Shown: in pieces, positions 47,095 to 55,841 of the stretch
How positions within the stretch are numbered: position 1 is the stretch's first letter
How the letters are laid out: each line of letters opens with the position of its first letter
Assembly: GCA_045634305.1 (NCBI GenBank)
Contig: JAZQZZ010000049.1
Coordinates: 62,001 to 126,000 of the forward strand
Length of the DNA stretch: 64,000 nt
Direction of reading: 5' to 3'
Source of the DNA: HGM04593 sp045634305
GTDB lineage: Bacteria > Bacteroidota > Bacteroidia > Bacteroidales > Bacteroidaceae
The notes under the pieces: model-generated
What the model was told of the DNA's origin: nothing
What the model saw: the letters and a program-made list of their open reading frames with translations, nothing else
Database searches by the model: none
Program-made: the position numbers and the translations under genes

Positions 47095-47463
47095 TTGCTT
47101 CTCTTTAAGTTTGACTTTTATGTCTTCTAAAACCTGTTCAATGTTTTCCCAGATGTCTTTGTTTTCAAAGCGTAGAACTTCAATGCCTTGTGAGTTGAGG
47201 AATATTGTTCTGTCATAATCCCTAGTGTCACCTAGCATCGTATAATGTTCTTGCCCGTCAAGTTCAATGCATAATTTGTATATAGGGCAATAGAAATCCA
47301 AGATATATCTATCAACAGAGTATTGCCGACGCCAATGAGTGCCATTCAATTGCCCTGCTTTTAGTCGTTGCCATAACGCAACTTCTGCGGATGTCATGTT
47401 CTTCCGCAATTCACGGCGAACTTTTTTTAGAACAGCAATGTTGGTTATTCCTTTTTTATCCAT
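47089..47463 (-). CDS. DUF559-type PD-(D/E)XK nuclease-like protein
   Basis: A 124-aa protein of the DUF559/Vsr-like endonuclease family (PF04480). Family features: LRKNMTSAEVALWQRLKA near the N terminus, WRRQYSVDRYILDFYCP with the catalytic-type Asp, and LCIELDGQEHY with the acidic pair, then RFENKDIWENIEQVLEDI. No neighbouring methyltransferase or helicase is present. The gene is flanked on both sides by units of the same stem-rich repeat, and its stop codon lies inside one of them, which suggests that the gene and the repeats are a functional or mobile pair. No transposase is visible. Confidence 0.88.
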   Translation of the reverse strand: MDKKGITNIAVLKKVRRELRKNMTSAEVALWQRLKAGQLNGTHWRRQYSVDRYILDFYCPIYKLCIELDGQEHYTMLGDTRDYDRTIFLNSQGIEVLRFENKDIWENIEQVLEDIKVKLKEKQL

Positions 47464-47484
47464 CCTTTTATTGGAAGTTAATAT

Positions 47485-47737
47485 ATCCTCCTCTTATATG
47501 TAAGAGGAGGGGGACCACTTCGTGGTGTAGGAGATTGATAATTTGTTTTTTATCTCCCTCCCCCTTCGGGTACTCCCTCTTGCAAAGAGGGAGAGTTTTA
47601 ACGTTTGCATTTATTATTCCTCCTCTTGTTTAAGAGGAGGGGGACCGCTTTGCGGTGGAGGAGATTGATTATTTGTTTTTTATCTCCCTCCCGGCTAAAG
47701 CCGTACTCCCTCTTGTAAAGAGGGAGAGTGTTTAGAG
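47485..47737. repeat. Two repeat units upstream of DUF559 gene
   Basis: Unit 1 (47485-47600) and unit 2 (47611-47737), each with CCTCCTCTT...AAGAGGAGG, GACCrCTTyGyGGT, ATCTCCCTCCC and CTCCCTCTTG(C/T)AAAGAGGGAG hairpins. In unit 2 the central CCCCTTCGGG is replaced by CGGCTAAAGCCG, another hairpin, so sequence changes while base pairing is kept. The array fills the 275-bp gap between the DUF559 gene and prmA and ends at the prmA stop codon. Confidence 0.88.
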
Positions 47738-47739
47738 AT

Positions 47740-48588
47740 TTACTCCTTTTCAAACCTCATCATAGCCCAGTGGTTGTCCTCGGCGTAGTCGAGATAACGC
47801 AAGCCGTGCAGTGCAGCCTCGGCCTTGAGAACTTCCATGTCCTCGGTGTAGAAACCGCTGATGAAGAGCAATGACCCGGCATGCATGGCCTTGACGTAGT
47901 TGCGTATGTCGGCAAGCAGGATGTTGCGGTTGATGTTGGCAATGACAACATCAAAACTGTCGCTCTCCTTAATGGCGTCGGCTCCGCCAAGACGCACCTC
48001 AATGTCTGGGGTGTTGTTGAGGATGATGTTCTCCTTTGCATTCTCAAAGGCGAACTCGTCGATGTCGATGGCAACCACATCTGTTGCTCCGTGTTTGCGT
48101 GCAAGGATGGCCAGCAGGGCGGTGCCGCAGCCCATATCGAGCACGCTCTTGCCTGTCATGTCCTGGGCAAGGATGGCACGTAGCATGTGGCATGTTGTCT
48201 GGTGGTAGCCTGTGCCGAAAGCCATCTTGGGGTCGATGAGGATATCGTAGCGTGCGGCGGGCACGTCCTTGTGGAAGGTGCTGTGTATAACGCAATCCTC
48301 GCCAAGGACAATGGGCTGGAAATAGTTTTTCTCCCACTCGGCATTCCAGTCCTCGCCTTCTATAAACTCGTCGGTGTATGTTATCTCAAAGCCCTCGAGC
48401 GGGAATGTTGCAACTACAGCGGCAACGCTGTCGGCATCGTAAAGCGCCTGTGGGGCATAGGCCGACATGCCGTCTTCTTCGGGCAGGAAACTCTCGAAAC
48501 CCACCTCGGCTAGCAATGCGGCAAGTACGTCGGTGGCAACTTCCTCGTTAGGGGTAACAGTGAATTTTACTCTTGTATAATCGTTCAT
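47740..48588 (-). CDS. prmA: Ribosomal protein L11 methyltransferase
   Basis: A 282-aa cytoplasmic methyltransferase that trimethylates ribosomal protein L11. An N-terminal substrate-binding domain (about 1-105) precedes the SAM-binding Rossmann fold with SVLDMGCGTALLAILARKHG and the family motif ANINRNILLADI. The preceding segment KMAFGTGYHQTTCHML is also diagnostic. Length is usual. The gene ends immediately at the repeat array. Confidence 0.95.
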   Translation of the reverse strand: MNDYTRVKFTVTPNEEVATDVLAALLAEVGFESFLPEEDGMSAYAPQALYDADSVAAVVATFPLEGFEITYTDEFIEGEDWNAEWEKNYFQPIVLGEDCVIHSTFHKDVPAARYDILIDPKMAFGTGYHQTTCHMLRAILAQDMTGKSVLDMGCGTALLAILARKHGATDVVAIDIDEFAFENAKENIILNNTPDIEVRLGGADAIKESDSFDVVIANINRNILLADIRNYVKAMHAGSLLFISGFYTEDMEVLKAEAALHGLRYLDYAEDNHWAMMRFEKE

Positions 48589-48636
48589 AATTATAGGTTT
48601 TTAGTGAATTGTTGTGCTAATATATTGTTTTCAAAG

Positions 48637-49992
48637 TTATTGTGCAAGTGTGCCATCTGCTGTCTCCCGTTTGTGCACGGTGTGCCTGAATCGCAGATAG
48701 AACATCACGCCGGCACTCGTGAGGCCAAAGGGGAACGACATCCACACTCCCGGCAGGCCCAGGTCAAGGACAAAACCGAAGATGTAGCCGGCGGGTAGTG
48801 AAATGACAAAGTAGGCAATGAAGGCATAGAGCATGACCGGTTTGACATCGGCAATGCCGCGCAAGGCGTTGGAGTAGTTGCATTGCAGACCGTCACCCAT
48901 CTGATATAGTATAAATGGGATGGCAAGCTGTGCAACCATCATTGCAACGGCTTGATCGTTTGTGAATAGGCCGCCGATGTGGTGGCGTGTCATGTATATG
49001 ATTGCCGAAGCAACGGCCGCCATAACAAGTATCATGTGGAAACCGGCACTTGCCGTGCGGCGTATGTTGGGCGTGTCGCCTGTGCCGTTGTAGTTGCTTG
49101 CCTTTACTGCTACCGCAGCAGCCATGCCATAGTACATCATGAAGCCCAACTGTCCCACTGTACACATTATCTGGTGTGAAGCAAGGGCTGTGGTGCCAAG
49201 CCATCCCACCATGATGGTGGCAAGGCTGAACGATGCTGTTTCCATGCCCATCTGTGCGGCAACCGGCAATCCCAACCGGAAAAGTTCATTGAGCCTTTTT
49301 TTGCCTATCGCAGACAATGTGAACCCATGCGCATAGGGACGGTAGAACTCTTTTTTGAAGAAGAGGAGAAGGAAGATTGCAAGCATTGCCATGCGTGATA
49401 AGAGTGTGGATATGCCGGCGCCCAATAGTCCCAGTTCGGGCATACCCCATTTACCGAAGATGAGTGCGTAGTTGCCCGCAATGTTTAGTGCGTTGCCGCC
49501 AAGCAGAATCCACATTGATGTCTTTGTGTCAGTGATGCCGTCGGCAAACTGCTTGAAGGCATTGAAAAGCAGTATGAACGGAATGGAGAGCAGCAGGGTG
49601 ATGTAGTAGGGACGCATGATTTCCAACAGTTCTACCGGCTGCCCAAGATTGCCGATGTTGAGGTACAGCACCCACATAACAGCAATGAGCAACAGCGCGA
49701 TTGCACCGTTGGCAACAAGTGCATTCTTTAGCATGCCGCCGGCATCGTGCAGTTTGCCACGGCCAAAGAGTTTGCCGATGATAGGGGTGAGCCCATATGA
49801 GAAACCTGTGGCAAAGATTATGGCAAGGTTGAACATGTTGTTCACGAAACTTGCCGCCGCAAGGTCGTTTGTGCCGTGTTGCCCTACCATGAAGGTGTCG
49901 GCAAAGGATACGAAGATTATGCCCAACTGTCCAATGACAATGGGTAATCCCAACCGGGCAAGCTCCTTATAGTGTGATATGTATGGTTTCAA
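48637..49992 (-). CDS. MATE-family efflux transporter
   Basis: An inner-membrane multidrug/sodium antiporter-type protein with 12 predicted helices in two homologous halves; typical segments are LGLPIVIGQLGIIFVSFADTFMVGQHG and GLPVAAQMGMETASFSLATIMVGWLG. The start is uncertain. No ATG occurs at the N terminus; a TTG at 49992 gives the family-typical MKPYISHYKELARLG (451 aa). A GTG at 50052 would add 20 residues encoded by a GGTGAAA-type repeat and is thought unlikely. Substrate unknown. Confidence 0.88.
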   Translation of the reverse strand: MKPYISHYKELARLGLPIVIGQLGIIFVSFADTFMVGQHGTNDLAAASFVNNMFNLAIIFATGFSYGLTPIIGKLFGRGKLHDAGGMLKNALVANGAIALLLIAVMWVLYLNIGNLGQPVELLEIMRPYYITLLLSIPFILLFNAFKQFADGITDTKTSMWILLGGNALNIAGNYALIFGKWGMPELGLLGAGISTLLSRMAMLAIFLLLFFKKEFYRPYAHGFTLSAIGKKRLNELFRLGLPVAAQMGMETASFSLATIMVGWLGTTALASHQIMCTVGQLGFMMYYGMAAAVAVKASNYNGTGDTPNIRRTASAGFHMILVMAAVASAIIYMTRHHIGGLFTNDQAVAMMVAQLAIPFILYQMGDGLQCNYSNALRGIADVKPVMLYAFIAYFVISLPAGYIFGFVLDLGLPGVWMSFPFGLTSAGVMFYLRFRHTVHKRETADGTLAQ

Positions 49993-49995
49993 TTT

Positions 49996-50034
49996 AAAGG
50001 TGAAATTTAAAAGGTGAAATCTGAAAGGTGAAGT
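49996..50034. repeat. AAGGTGAAA-type short repeat
   Basis: Three spaced copies of A-AAGGTGAA (AAAGGTGAAA, AAAGGTGAAA, GAAAGGTGAA) directly upstream of the MATE gene. Related sequence occurs at 54964-55000 and, as coding DNA, in the linker of several secretion tails. Confidence 0.7.
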
Positions 50035-50141
50035 TTCCAGTTTTAACCACACTTACGTGTGCTTGAACCTCGGCAGCACTCGCTGTGAAACGCTAAAGCA
50101 AACTTTGCATTTAGCTCGTTGGCACGAGCTTTCAGTTTGTC

Positions 50142-50558
50142 TTACATAATAGCCACAAGTTCCATTTCAAAAATTAATGTGGAATATGCGGGGATGGGGC
50201 CGCTGTCGCGTGTGCCGTAACCCAACTGGTAAGGGATATATACAATCCAATGGTCGCCTATGTGCATTTGTGTCAGGGCTATCTGCCAACCAACGATGAG
50301 GTCGTTGAGTCGGAACGCCTCGGGGTAGCCGCGTTCGTAGCTGCTGTCGAACACTTTGCCGTTGATGAGGCTGCCTTTGTAGTGCACGGTGACAACGCTG
50401 CCGCCACGTGGGCTGCGGTCACCGTCGCCTTGCTTCAGGATTTTTACAAGCACGCCCTGTGATATCTCATAGAGCTCTTCTTCGCCATCGCGCAGCGCCT
50501 GCATGAAGGCTTCGTTGCGTAATTTGTATTCGTTTGTCTTCGGTTGTTTCTTTGCCAT
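50142..50558 (-). CDS. FKBP-type peptidyl-prolyl isomerase
   Basis: A 138-aa protein, of which residues about 40-138 form an FKBP domain (VTVHYKGSLINGKVFDSSYERG, FRLNDLIVGWQIALTQMHIGDHWIVYIPYQLGYG, and the final TLIFEMELVAI). It catalyses cis-trans isomerisation of prolyl bonds and may act as a chaperone. There is no signal peptide; the N terminus (MAKKQPKTNEYKLRNEAF) is polar and basic, so a cytoplasmic location is likely. It lies downstream of the TSCPD gene in the same direction. Confidence 0.93.
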   Translation of the reverse strand: MAKKQPKTNEYKLRNEAFMQALRDGEEELYEISQGVLVKILKQGDGDRSPRGGSVVTVHYKGSLINGKVFDSSYERGYPEAFRLNDLIVGWQIALTQMHIGDHWIVYIPYQLGYGTRDSGPIPAYSTLIFEMELVAIM

Positions 50559-50569
50559 GGGTATTTAAA

Positions 50570-50605
50570 AATAAGGCCCGAAAGGGCGGAAAAGGCTAAA
50601 AGGCC
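50570..50605. repeat. AAAGGGC-type intergenic repeat
   Basis: AAGGCCCGAAAGGGCGGAAAAGGCTAAAAGGCC between FKBP and TSCPD genes. Similar G/A runs of AAAAGGGCTAAAAGGG type occur at 54843-54903 and 60662-60695, each between two minus-strand genes. Confidence 0.65.
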
Positions 50606-50636
50606 GTTGCCGGATGTTTAACAGACCGGCCTGTGT

Positions 50637-50894
50637 TCAATCTCCCTCACGCATCAGTTCTTCAATTGCAAGGCATAGCTGGTCGGGGCACGATGTTGGC
50701 TTGCCGTTGCAGCTTATGCCCTTGAGGCGTGCGATTACATCCTCGTACTTCATGCCTGTCACAAGGCGGCTGATACCCTGCAGATTGCCGTTGCAGCCAC
50801 CATAGAACTTTACGTTTGTTATCACACCATTCTCGCCCGATACTTCAATGTATCGTGCACAGGTGCCGTGGGTTGTGTATGTTATTGTTTTCAT
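50637..50894 (-). CDS. TSCPD-domain protein (TIGR03905 type)
   Basis: An 85-aa protein that is a single TSCPD domain: TYTTHGTCARYIEV, GGCNGNLQGISRLV and the conserved SCPDQLCLAIEELM. The domain is found alone and at the end of some ribonucleotide reductases, and its cysteines may bind metal. Its function as a free protein is not established. The ATG at 50894 (MKTITYTTHGTC) was chosen because the upstream extension has no family resemblance. Confidence 0.87.
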   Translation of the reverse strand: MKTITYTTHGTCARYIEVSGENGVITNVKFYGGCNGNLQGISRLVTGMKYEDVIARLKGISCNGKPTSCPDQLCLAIEELMREGD

Positions 50895-50972
50895 TGTTTT
50901 TGAAATTAATCCTAAAAGGGTGTAAAGAACCAAAATGCGTGATGTGGGCGGGCATAATGCCCGCCCGGACAG

Positions 50973-53900
50973 TTACTTTATAAAAACTTTTTTGCCGTCT
51001 ATGATGTATATTCCTTTGCTTGGGTTCTCAACCTTGCGACCTTGCAAATCGTAGATGGTTTTCATCTTTCCGCTCTCACTTTTCACCTCTTCAATGCCTG
51101 TTTCGCCATTGCTGTAGGTATAGGTTATTTCAAGGTTCTTGCTCACGTAGGCTAGTTCATCGTATACGGCATCGCTCTCCTTGAGAGTATAGCCCTCGAA
51201 GATTGGCGTGAGCATTGTAAACAGGTCGCCGCCCTTTACATAGCGTGTGCCTCTTGCAAGTTCATTGCCCCCCTCGTCCACGCACTTGTATGCCACAGCG
51301 AAGTAGGGGTGTGGGGCATAGGTGTAGATGATGAATGGGTGGCCGTCGTCCCAACCGGTGAAGGTGTTGTTGGCATTTCCGTTCCAGTAGTAGTTGTTGC
51401 TTGTGCCTTTTACGCTCCATGTCTTGCCGTCGCTGTTGAGTGTGAATGTAAAGCGCTCGGGGGTGCTGCCGCCGGTTACCAATGAGCCACGCAACAGCTG
51501 TGGAATGTACACACCGTAGTTGTTTACAACTGTGAATGTTTTGCCTTCGCCATCAAGGTTCCAAATGAAACCGGGGTCGGCATCGCTTATTCCGTTGGTG
51601 GTTGTGATGCCGTCGCCAACCTTTGTCACGCTAAGGAAACCGCTACGTGCAGTCTCGTTCTTCGCGTTATATATAAGGTATGATGCACCGTCTTGCAACT
51701 CGGTTACCGCTTCGCCGATACCTGCCGCGCCCATGATTCCATCGGTGGTGTAGGCTACTTCAATCACAGTGTCGGCTGTTGGGCTGAAACTCTCCTCGCC
51801 ATCCCATATAAGGCTTTGGAACTTGAAGAATTCCACTGCGGGTGCAGCAACGGTGTGTGTTTGGCCAATGGCGCAAGGTGTCACAATCTCCTTGATGAGG
51901 TAACCGTCGGTGGTCACGCAGCGGTAGATTACACTGTTCGATACGCGTTTGTATGTGACAGTAACATTACGGTTGTCGCTTATGTTCTCAAATACCGGTG
52001 TGCTTTCGGCATCGTCATACTTGATAATTTCGTAGTTCTCTATGGCGGGTGCTGTGGCTGTTACCGTGCTGCCTGCTGCCACTGACTGGACGGCCTGGCC
52101 AATGACATTGCCATCCTGGTCTTTACAGATATAAGCAATGATGTGGGCTTTCTCAAAAATCCAACCTGTTCCCTGTGGGTAGATACCGCCCTTGTTCAAG
52201 GTATTGGGGTTTGTGGCTACACGTTCTGATAATGGGTATAAGGCTTCCTCGCCGACCTTGATGCTGAAGTCGCCACTCCTTGTGTTGTATACATTGGTGA
52301 GTGTTACACCATTCTCACCCAATGCCATTGGAGTAGTGGTGCTGCTAAGATAGCGGCCCGTTGTGGCGTTCTGCAATTTGAATGTCTGTCCGGCATCGGT
52401 TGTAGCGCAGTCGGTGAGCACCCATACATCGGCGCCATACTGCTGCAGTGCAGCTGTTACCTTACCGTCGTTGTTGTCATACATTGTCCAACCCTTGAAG
52501 CGTTCGGTGTTGTTGACGATACGGTATGTTGTACCCTCTACAGGGTAGTCGAAGTCAATGCTTGGTTCCTCGGCTACCAAAGGACGGAACTCCCAGATAC
52601 CGCCGTTGCCGTCGGCCGGATCGCTCCACAGGTTGATGGAGTGGTTCTGTCCGGGGCCTGCATAGTTGAGGCACATGTTGCCGTTCGATACCTTTTGGCT
52701 GCGTATGCTGTAGTTGTAGTTGCCATTGCTGTTCTTTGAGTAGGCTTTGTCGCCAAGGATAAAGTCGTAGTGGCGTTTGCTGTCGTCATAGTCCCAGCGG
52801 CCTGTGTTGTTCACGGCTGTAGGTGTGCCCTTGACAGAACCGTTTGGCTTTGCCTTGTTAACCAGAGCCCAACGCTGTGGGTTGGAGGGATCCTGCATGA
52901 ACGCCCAGAGCTGGTAGTTGTAGCCTGCATTGTTCTCGTCCTCAATCACCTCGCTGTTCCACAGACGGTTTGCGGGTGCTGTTCCGGTTTTGTCGGCTAT
53001 GTTCATGCCCTCGCGCAGCAGCTGGATACAACGTCCGGCACGTGTGTCGGTAGCTGTGGTAACAATGCGGTACCATGTCTTCTCCTCTTGGGTCGAAGCC
53101 TTTGGCATCACCTTGTCGTTGTTGCCGCTGTTGTTGCCAAGGATATAGTGACGTCCGTAATCGTAGTTGTTGTAGTTGAGCAGCAGAGTGTCCTTTGTGA
53201 TACGTTGCTGGAAGTCGCTGAAGTTCTTCTTGGCCGCTGGTGTCCAACCTGTCTCGGCAATAGCGGTGAGGCGTGGAAGGGCAAGATACTCAAGCAGGTC
53301 GTTGTCCTGTACATGCTCAGCCCAGAATGTTCCCTGTACACCGACATAATATTTGTGCAGGTGCGATGGAACACTTGCCGGGATGGGAACATAGTCATAT
53401 ACAGCTTTGACATTGTCGGTTCCATAGCCGGCAACCTTTGGCTCATCGGCATCGGTGCTTTGACGGCGGTTGATGTAGTATGGCACCTGTGTGGTGATGA
53501 TTGACTTCATGCCATACTGTGCTGCTTTGAGGGCGCAGGGCTGTGCATTGCCTATCTCCCAACACATCATTGTGCCTCCGGTGCCCTTAATGAGCTCTTC
53601 ATCGGTTCCGCCGGCAGTCAAGCTTTCGTTCCACATGATGACAGTGCGTTTTTTGTCACCCTCTTTTGATGTCACGTGGTCCGACAGCTTGCGTACGAAG
53701 TGTGACTGTAACTGGCGTACATTTGTCAGTCCCAGTTCCTGCATCATAGCCTGGCATTCGGCATTGTTCTGCCAAGCGCTTGTGGGTGTCTCGTCGCCGC
53801 CGATGTGAATCTGGCTGTAGGGGAATACCTCAATAATCTCGTCGAGCACGTCCTTTGCAAATTGCAGTACTAACGGGCTTGCAACATTGAGAACGTCGCT

Positions 53901-54812
53901 GAAGATACCGCCGCTGATTTGTACGCTGTGTCCCGCGTTGGGGTTACAGCTGAGTTCGGGGTATGCGGCGTTCACGGCACATGAGTGGCCGGGGAACTCG
54001 ACCTCGGGTACCACCTCAATGTGGCGCTCGGCTGCGTAGGCAACAATCTCGCGGCACTGCTCCTGGGTGTAGAAATATGGACCGTAGGGCTCGCCTGTGT
54101 AGTAGCCGCCATAGTAACGGTCGGTAATCCAGTTGTTGCTGCGTGTTGCACCAACGGTTGTAAGGCGTGGGTATTTCTTCACCTCAAAACGCCAACCTTG
54201 GTCGTCGGTGAGGTGCCAATGGAAGCGGTTAAGCTTGTAATATGACATCACATCGATAATGCGCTTGATTTCATCAAGTTCAAAGAAGTGGCGGCTCACG
54301 TCGAGCATGAAACCGCGGTACTCGAAACGTGGAGCATCGACGATGCTCACAATGGGGAGTGCATATTCGGTTACAGTCTCGTCCTTCACTCCTGCCATCA
54401 CATTGGCGGGAAGCATCTTCTTGATGCTCTGGAATGCATAGTAGAAACCGTTTGAACATGTTGCGCTGATGGCAATGCCATTCGCAGTCACGTCAAGGGT
54501 GTAGCCTTCGCAACCAAGGTTCTCGTTGCCGTTGTAGAGTGACATGGTGATGAGTGCGTCAGCAGCCTCGCTCTTTACATCAACGGTGTAGCCTGTCACG
54601 CCAGCAAAGTGATTGGCAAACTTAGTTGCCTCGTTTGACAGACTGTCGGGCAACTGGCCTGTGGCAATTGTGAAACTTTGTGGCAGGACAAGTGTTCCGT
54701 CACCCACAGTCATTCTCATAGGGGTAGGAGTCAGGTTGACCCTGCTGTCGGCTGTTGCCATGAAAGGCAACCCGATGATGATTGCAAGCAGCAATAACGT
54801 GATTTTTCTCAT
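50973..54812 (-). CDS. Secreted GH20 beta-hexosaminidase with T9SS tail
   Basis: A 1279-aa exported enzyme that removes terminal beta-GlcNAc/GalNAc. Signal peptide 1-22; GH20b domain (25-155); GH20 barrel (about 158-530) with FHWHLTDDQGWR, EVEFPGHS and catalytic Asp340-Glu341 in HIGGDE. Then follow lectin-like regions (about 545-890) and three MucBP-like repeats, each beginning Y-C-(x)n-G (IAYICKDQDGN, VIYRCVTTDGY, VAYKCVDEGGN), separated by a RICIN-like region. The secretion tail ends GIYIIDGKKVFIK. It is only distantly similar to the GH20 half of the fusion protein at 32303-37984. It is not in an operon with other glycan genes. Confidence 0.94.
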   Translation of the reverse strand: MRKITLLLLAIIIGLPFMATADSRVNLTPTPMRMTVGDGTLVLPQSFTIATGQLPDSLSNEATKFANHFAGVTGYTVDVKSEAADALITMSLYNGNENLGCEGYTLDVTANGIAISATCSNGFYYAFQSIKKMLPANVMAGVKDETVTEYALPIVSIVDAPRFEYRGFMLDVSRHFFELDEIKRIIDVMSYYKLNRFHWHLTDDQGWRFEVKKYPRLTTVGATRSNNWITDRYYGGYYTGEPYGPYFYTQEQCREIVAYAAERHIEVVPEVEFPGHSCAVNAAYPELSCNPNAGHSVQISGGIFSDVLNVASPLVLQFAKDVLDEIIEVFPYSQIHIGGDETPTSAWQNNAECQAMMQELGLTNVRQLQSHFVRKLSDHVTSKEGDKKRTVIMWNESLTAGGTDEELIKGTGGTMMCWEIGNAQPCALKAAQYGMKSIITTQVPYYINRRQSTDADEPKVAGYGTDNVKAVYDYVPIPASVPSHLHKYYVGVQGTFWAEHVQDNDLLEYLALPRLTAIAETGWTPAAKKNFSDFQQRITKDTLLLNYNNYDYGRHYILGNNSGNNDKVMPKASTQEEKTWYRIVTTATDTRAGRCIQLLREGMNIADKTGTAPANRLWNSEVIEDENNAGYNYQLWAFMQDPSNPQRWALVNKAKPNGSVKGTPTAVNNTGRWDYDDSKRHYDFILGDKAYSKNSNGNYNYSIRSQKVSNGNMCLNYAGPGQNHSINLWSDPADGNGGIWEFRPLVAEEPSIDFDYPVEGTTYRIVNNTERFKGWTMYDNNDGKVTAALQQYGADVWVLTDCATTDAGQTFKLQNATTGRYLSSTTTPMALGENGVTLTNVYNTRSGDFSIKVGEEALYPLSERVATNPNTLNKGGIYPQGTGWIFEKAHIIAYICKDQDGNVIGQAVQSVAAGSTVTATAPAIENYEIIKYDDAESTPVFENISDNRNVTVTYKRVSNSVIYRCVTTDGYLIKEIVTPCAIGQTHTVAAPAVEFFKFQSLIWDGEESFSPTADTVIEVAYTTDGIMGAAGIGEAVTELQDGASYLIYNAKNETARSGFLSVTKVGDGITTTNGISDADPGFIWNLDGEGKTFTVVNNYGVYIPQLLRGSLVTGGSTPERFTFTLNSDGKTWSVKGTSNNYYWNGNANNTFTGWDDGHPFIIYTYAPHPYFAVAYKCVDEGGNELARGTRYVKGGDLFTMLTPIFEGYTLKESDAVYDELAYVSKNLEITYTYSNGETGIEEVKSESGKMKTIYDLQGRKVENPSKGIYIIDGKKVFIK

Positions 54813-54842
54813 ATTGTTAATGGTTTAGTTTGTTCTAATTTC

Positions 54843-54903
54843 AAAGGCCTAAAGGGGCAAAAAGGCCAAAAAGGGCTAAAAGGGCGTTAAAGGCGAAAAG
54901 GCG
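54843..54903. repeat. AAAGGGC-type intergenic repeat
   Basis: A run of degenerate units AAAGGGGC / AAAAGGCC / AAAAGGGCT / AAAAGGGC / TTAAAGGCG between the YicG-like gene stop and the GH20 start. It is the longest of the three loci of this type. Confidence 0.7.
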
Positions 54904-54963
54904 GTGTACGGGTTTTAACCTTGAACCGCACTTTGTGCGATTGAAACTGCTCACGCTTACTCG

Positions 54964-55000
54964 CAGCTTTCCGTTTTCAGTTTTCACCTTTCACCTTTCT
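54964..55000. repeat. GGTGAAA-type repeat downstream of YicG-like gene
   Basis: On the minus strand it reads AAAGGTGAAAGGTGAAAACT followed by GAAAACGGAAAG. It touches the stop codon of the YicG-like gene. The same words occur in the coding linkers of the secretion tails (for example 38634-38660). Confidence 0.75.
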
Positions 55001-55646
55001 AGTCCTCTTCGGGTTTTAGTGTCGGCAAGCAAATGTGGTACTTAACGGCAATGACTCGTGTCAGGAATACAGCTGCGCCGCACATCAGGTGAGTTATCAT
55101 AGCCGGCATGCCAAGCATTGAACACAATGCAAAAACAAGGCCACCGATTATGCAGGCCATGGCATATATCTCTTTGCGGAATATGAGCGGCACTTCATTG
55201 ATGAGCACATCGCGTATGACACCGCCTGCAGCTCCGGTCATCGTACCCATTATTATTCCCACCCAGATGGGCAGTCCGCAGTCAACGGTCTTTTGTATAC
55301 CCACAATGGTGAACAATGCAAGGCCTATGGCGTCGAAAATGAAGAATGTGCTGTGCATCTTTATAAGGTGCTTGCGGAACATTATTACCCACAGCAGTGC
55401 AAGTCCTGTACAGGCAAGGTAGAAACCGTCGTGCATCCAAAATACCGGTACGTCGAGCATTACATCGCGCAGTGTACCACCGCCAATGGCTGTTGCAGCA
55501 CCCACCACGTAGGCTCCGAACCAGTCGAACCTCTTTGCCGAGGCCATGCGTATACCGCTTATGGCAAAAGCGAATGTACCTACAAAATCTATAATCTGCA
55601 GGAATGTAATATTCCGGAACCAATCAATAAAAGCGTCAATTATCAT
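54999..55646 (-). CDS. Trimeric intracellular cation channel family protein (YicG-like)
   Basis: A 215-aa membrane protein with seven predicted helices in two repeated halves (UPF0126/TRIC family). Each half carries the family motif: FVGTFAFAISGIRMASAKRFDWFGAYVVG with GGGTLRDVML, and FDAIGLALFTIVGIQKTVDCG with GGVIRDVLI. Bacterial TRIC homologues form trimeric cation channels; their physiological role is uncertain. It is divergent from the SPFH operon. Confidence 0.9.
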   Translation of the reverse strand: MIIDAFIDWFRNITFLQIIDFVGTFAFAISGIRMASAKRFDWFGAYVVGAATAIGGGTLRDVMLDVPVFWMHDGFYLACTGLALLWVIMFRKHLIKMHSTFFIFDAIGLALFTIVGIQKTVDCGLPIWVGIIMGTMTGAAGGVIRDVLINEVPLIFRKEIYAMACIIGGLVFALCSMLGMPAMITHLMCGAAVFLTRVIAVKYHICLPTLKPEED

Positions 55647-55774
55647 TTCCTTTTGTAGCTTTAGAAGTAGTCGGTCAATTTATGGCCATCAGTTACCTAT
55701 TATTATGCAAATTTATAAATAAAAATGGGCTATGCCCAATTATGTGGTGCCAATGTGAAAAAAACAGCATAAAA

Positions 55775-55806
55775 TTTGCGGCATAAAATAAATTGCTTTA
55801 CATTTG
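55775..55806 (+). promoter_or_regulatory. Promoter of SPFH operon
   Basis: TTTG at 55775-55778, 20 bases, TACATTTG at 55799-55806: an exact fit to the Bacteroidetes consensus. The ATG at 55842 follows after 35 bases. Confidence 0.85.
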
Positions 55807-55841
55807 TGATATCAAAATAATATCATTTTAAATTTACGATT

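Noticed and set aside
47391..47633. An 80-codon plus-strand frame across the repeat array
   Set aside because: It translates repeat hairpins and the antisense end of the DUF559 gene; no protein features.
49993..50052. GTG-initiated 20-residue extension of the MATE transporter
   Set aside because: It is encoded by GGTGAAA-type repeat DNA and does not resemble the family; the TTG at 49992 gives a typical N terminus.
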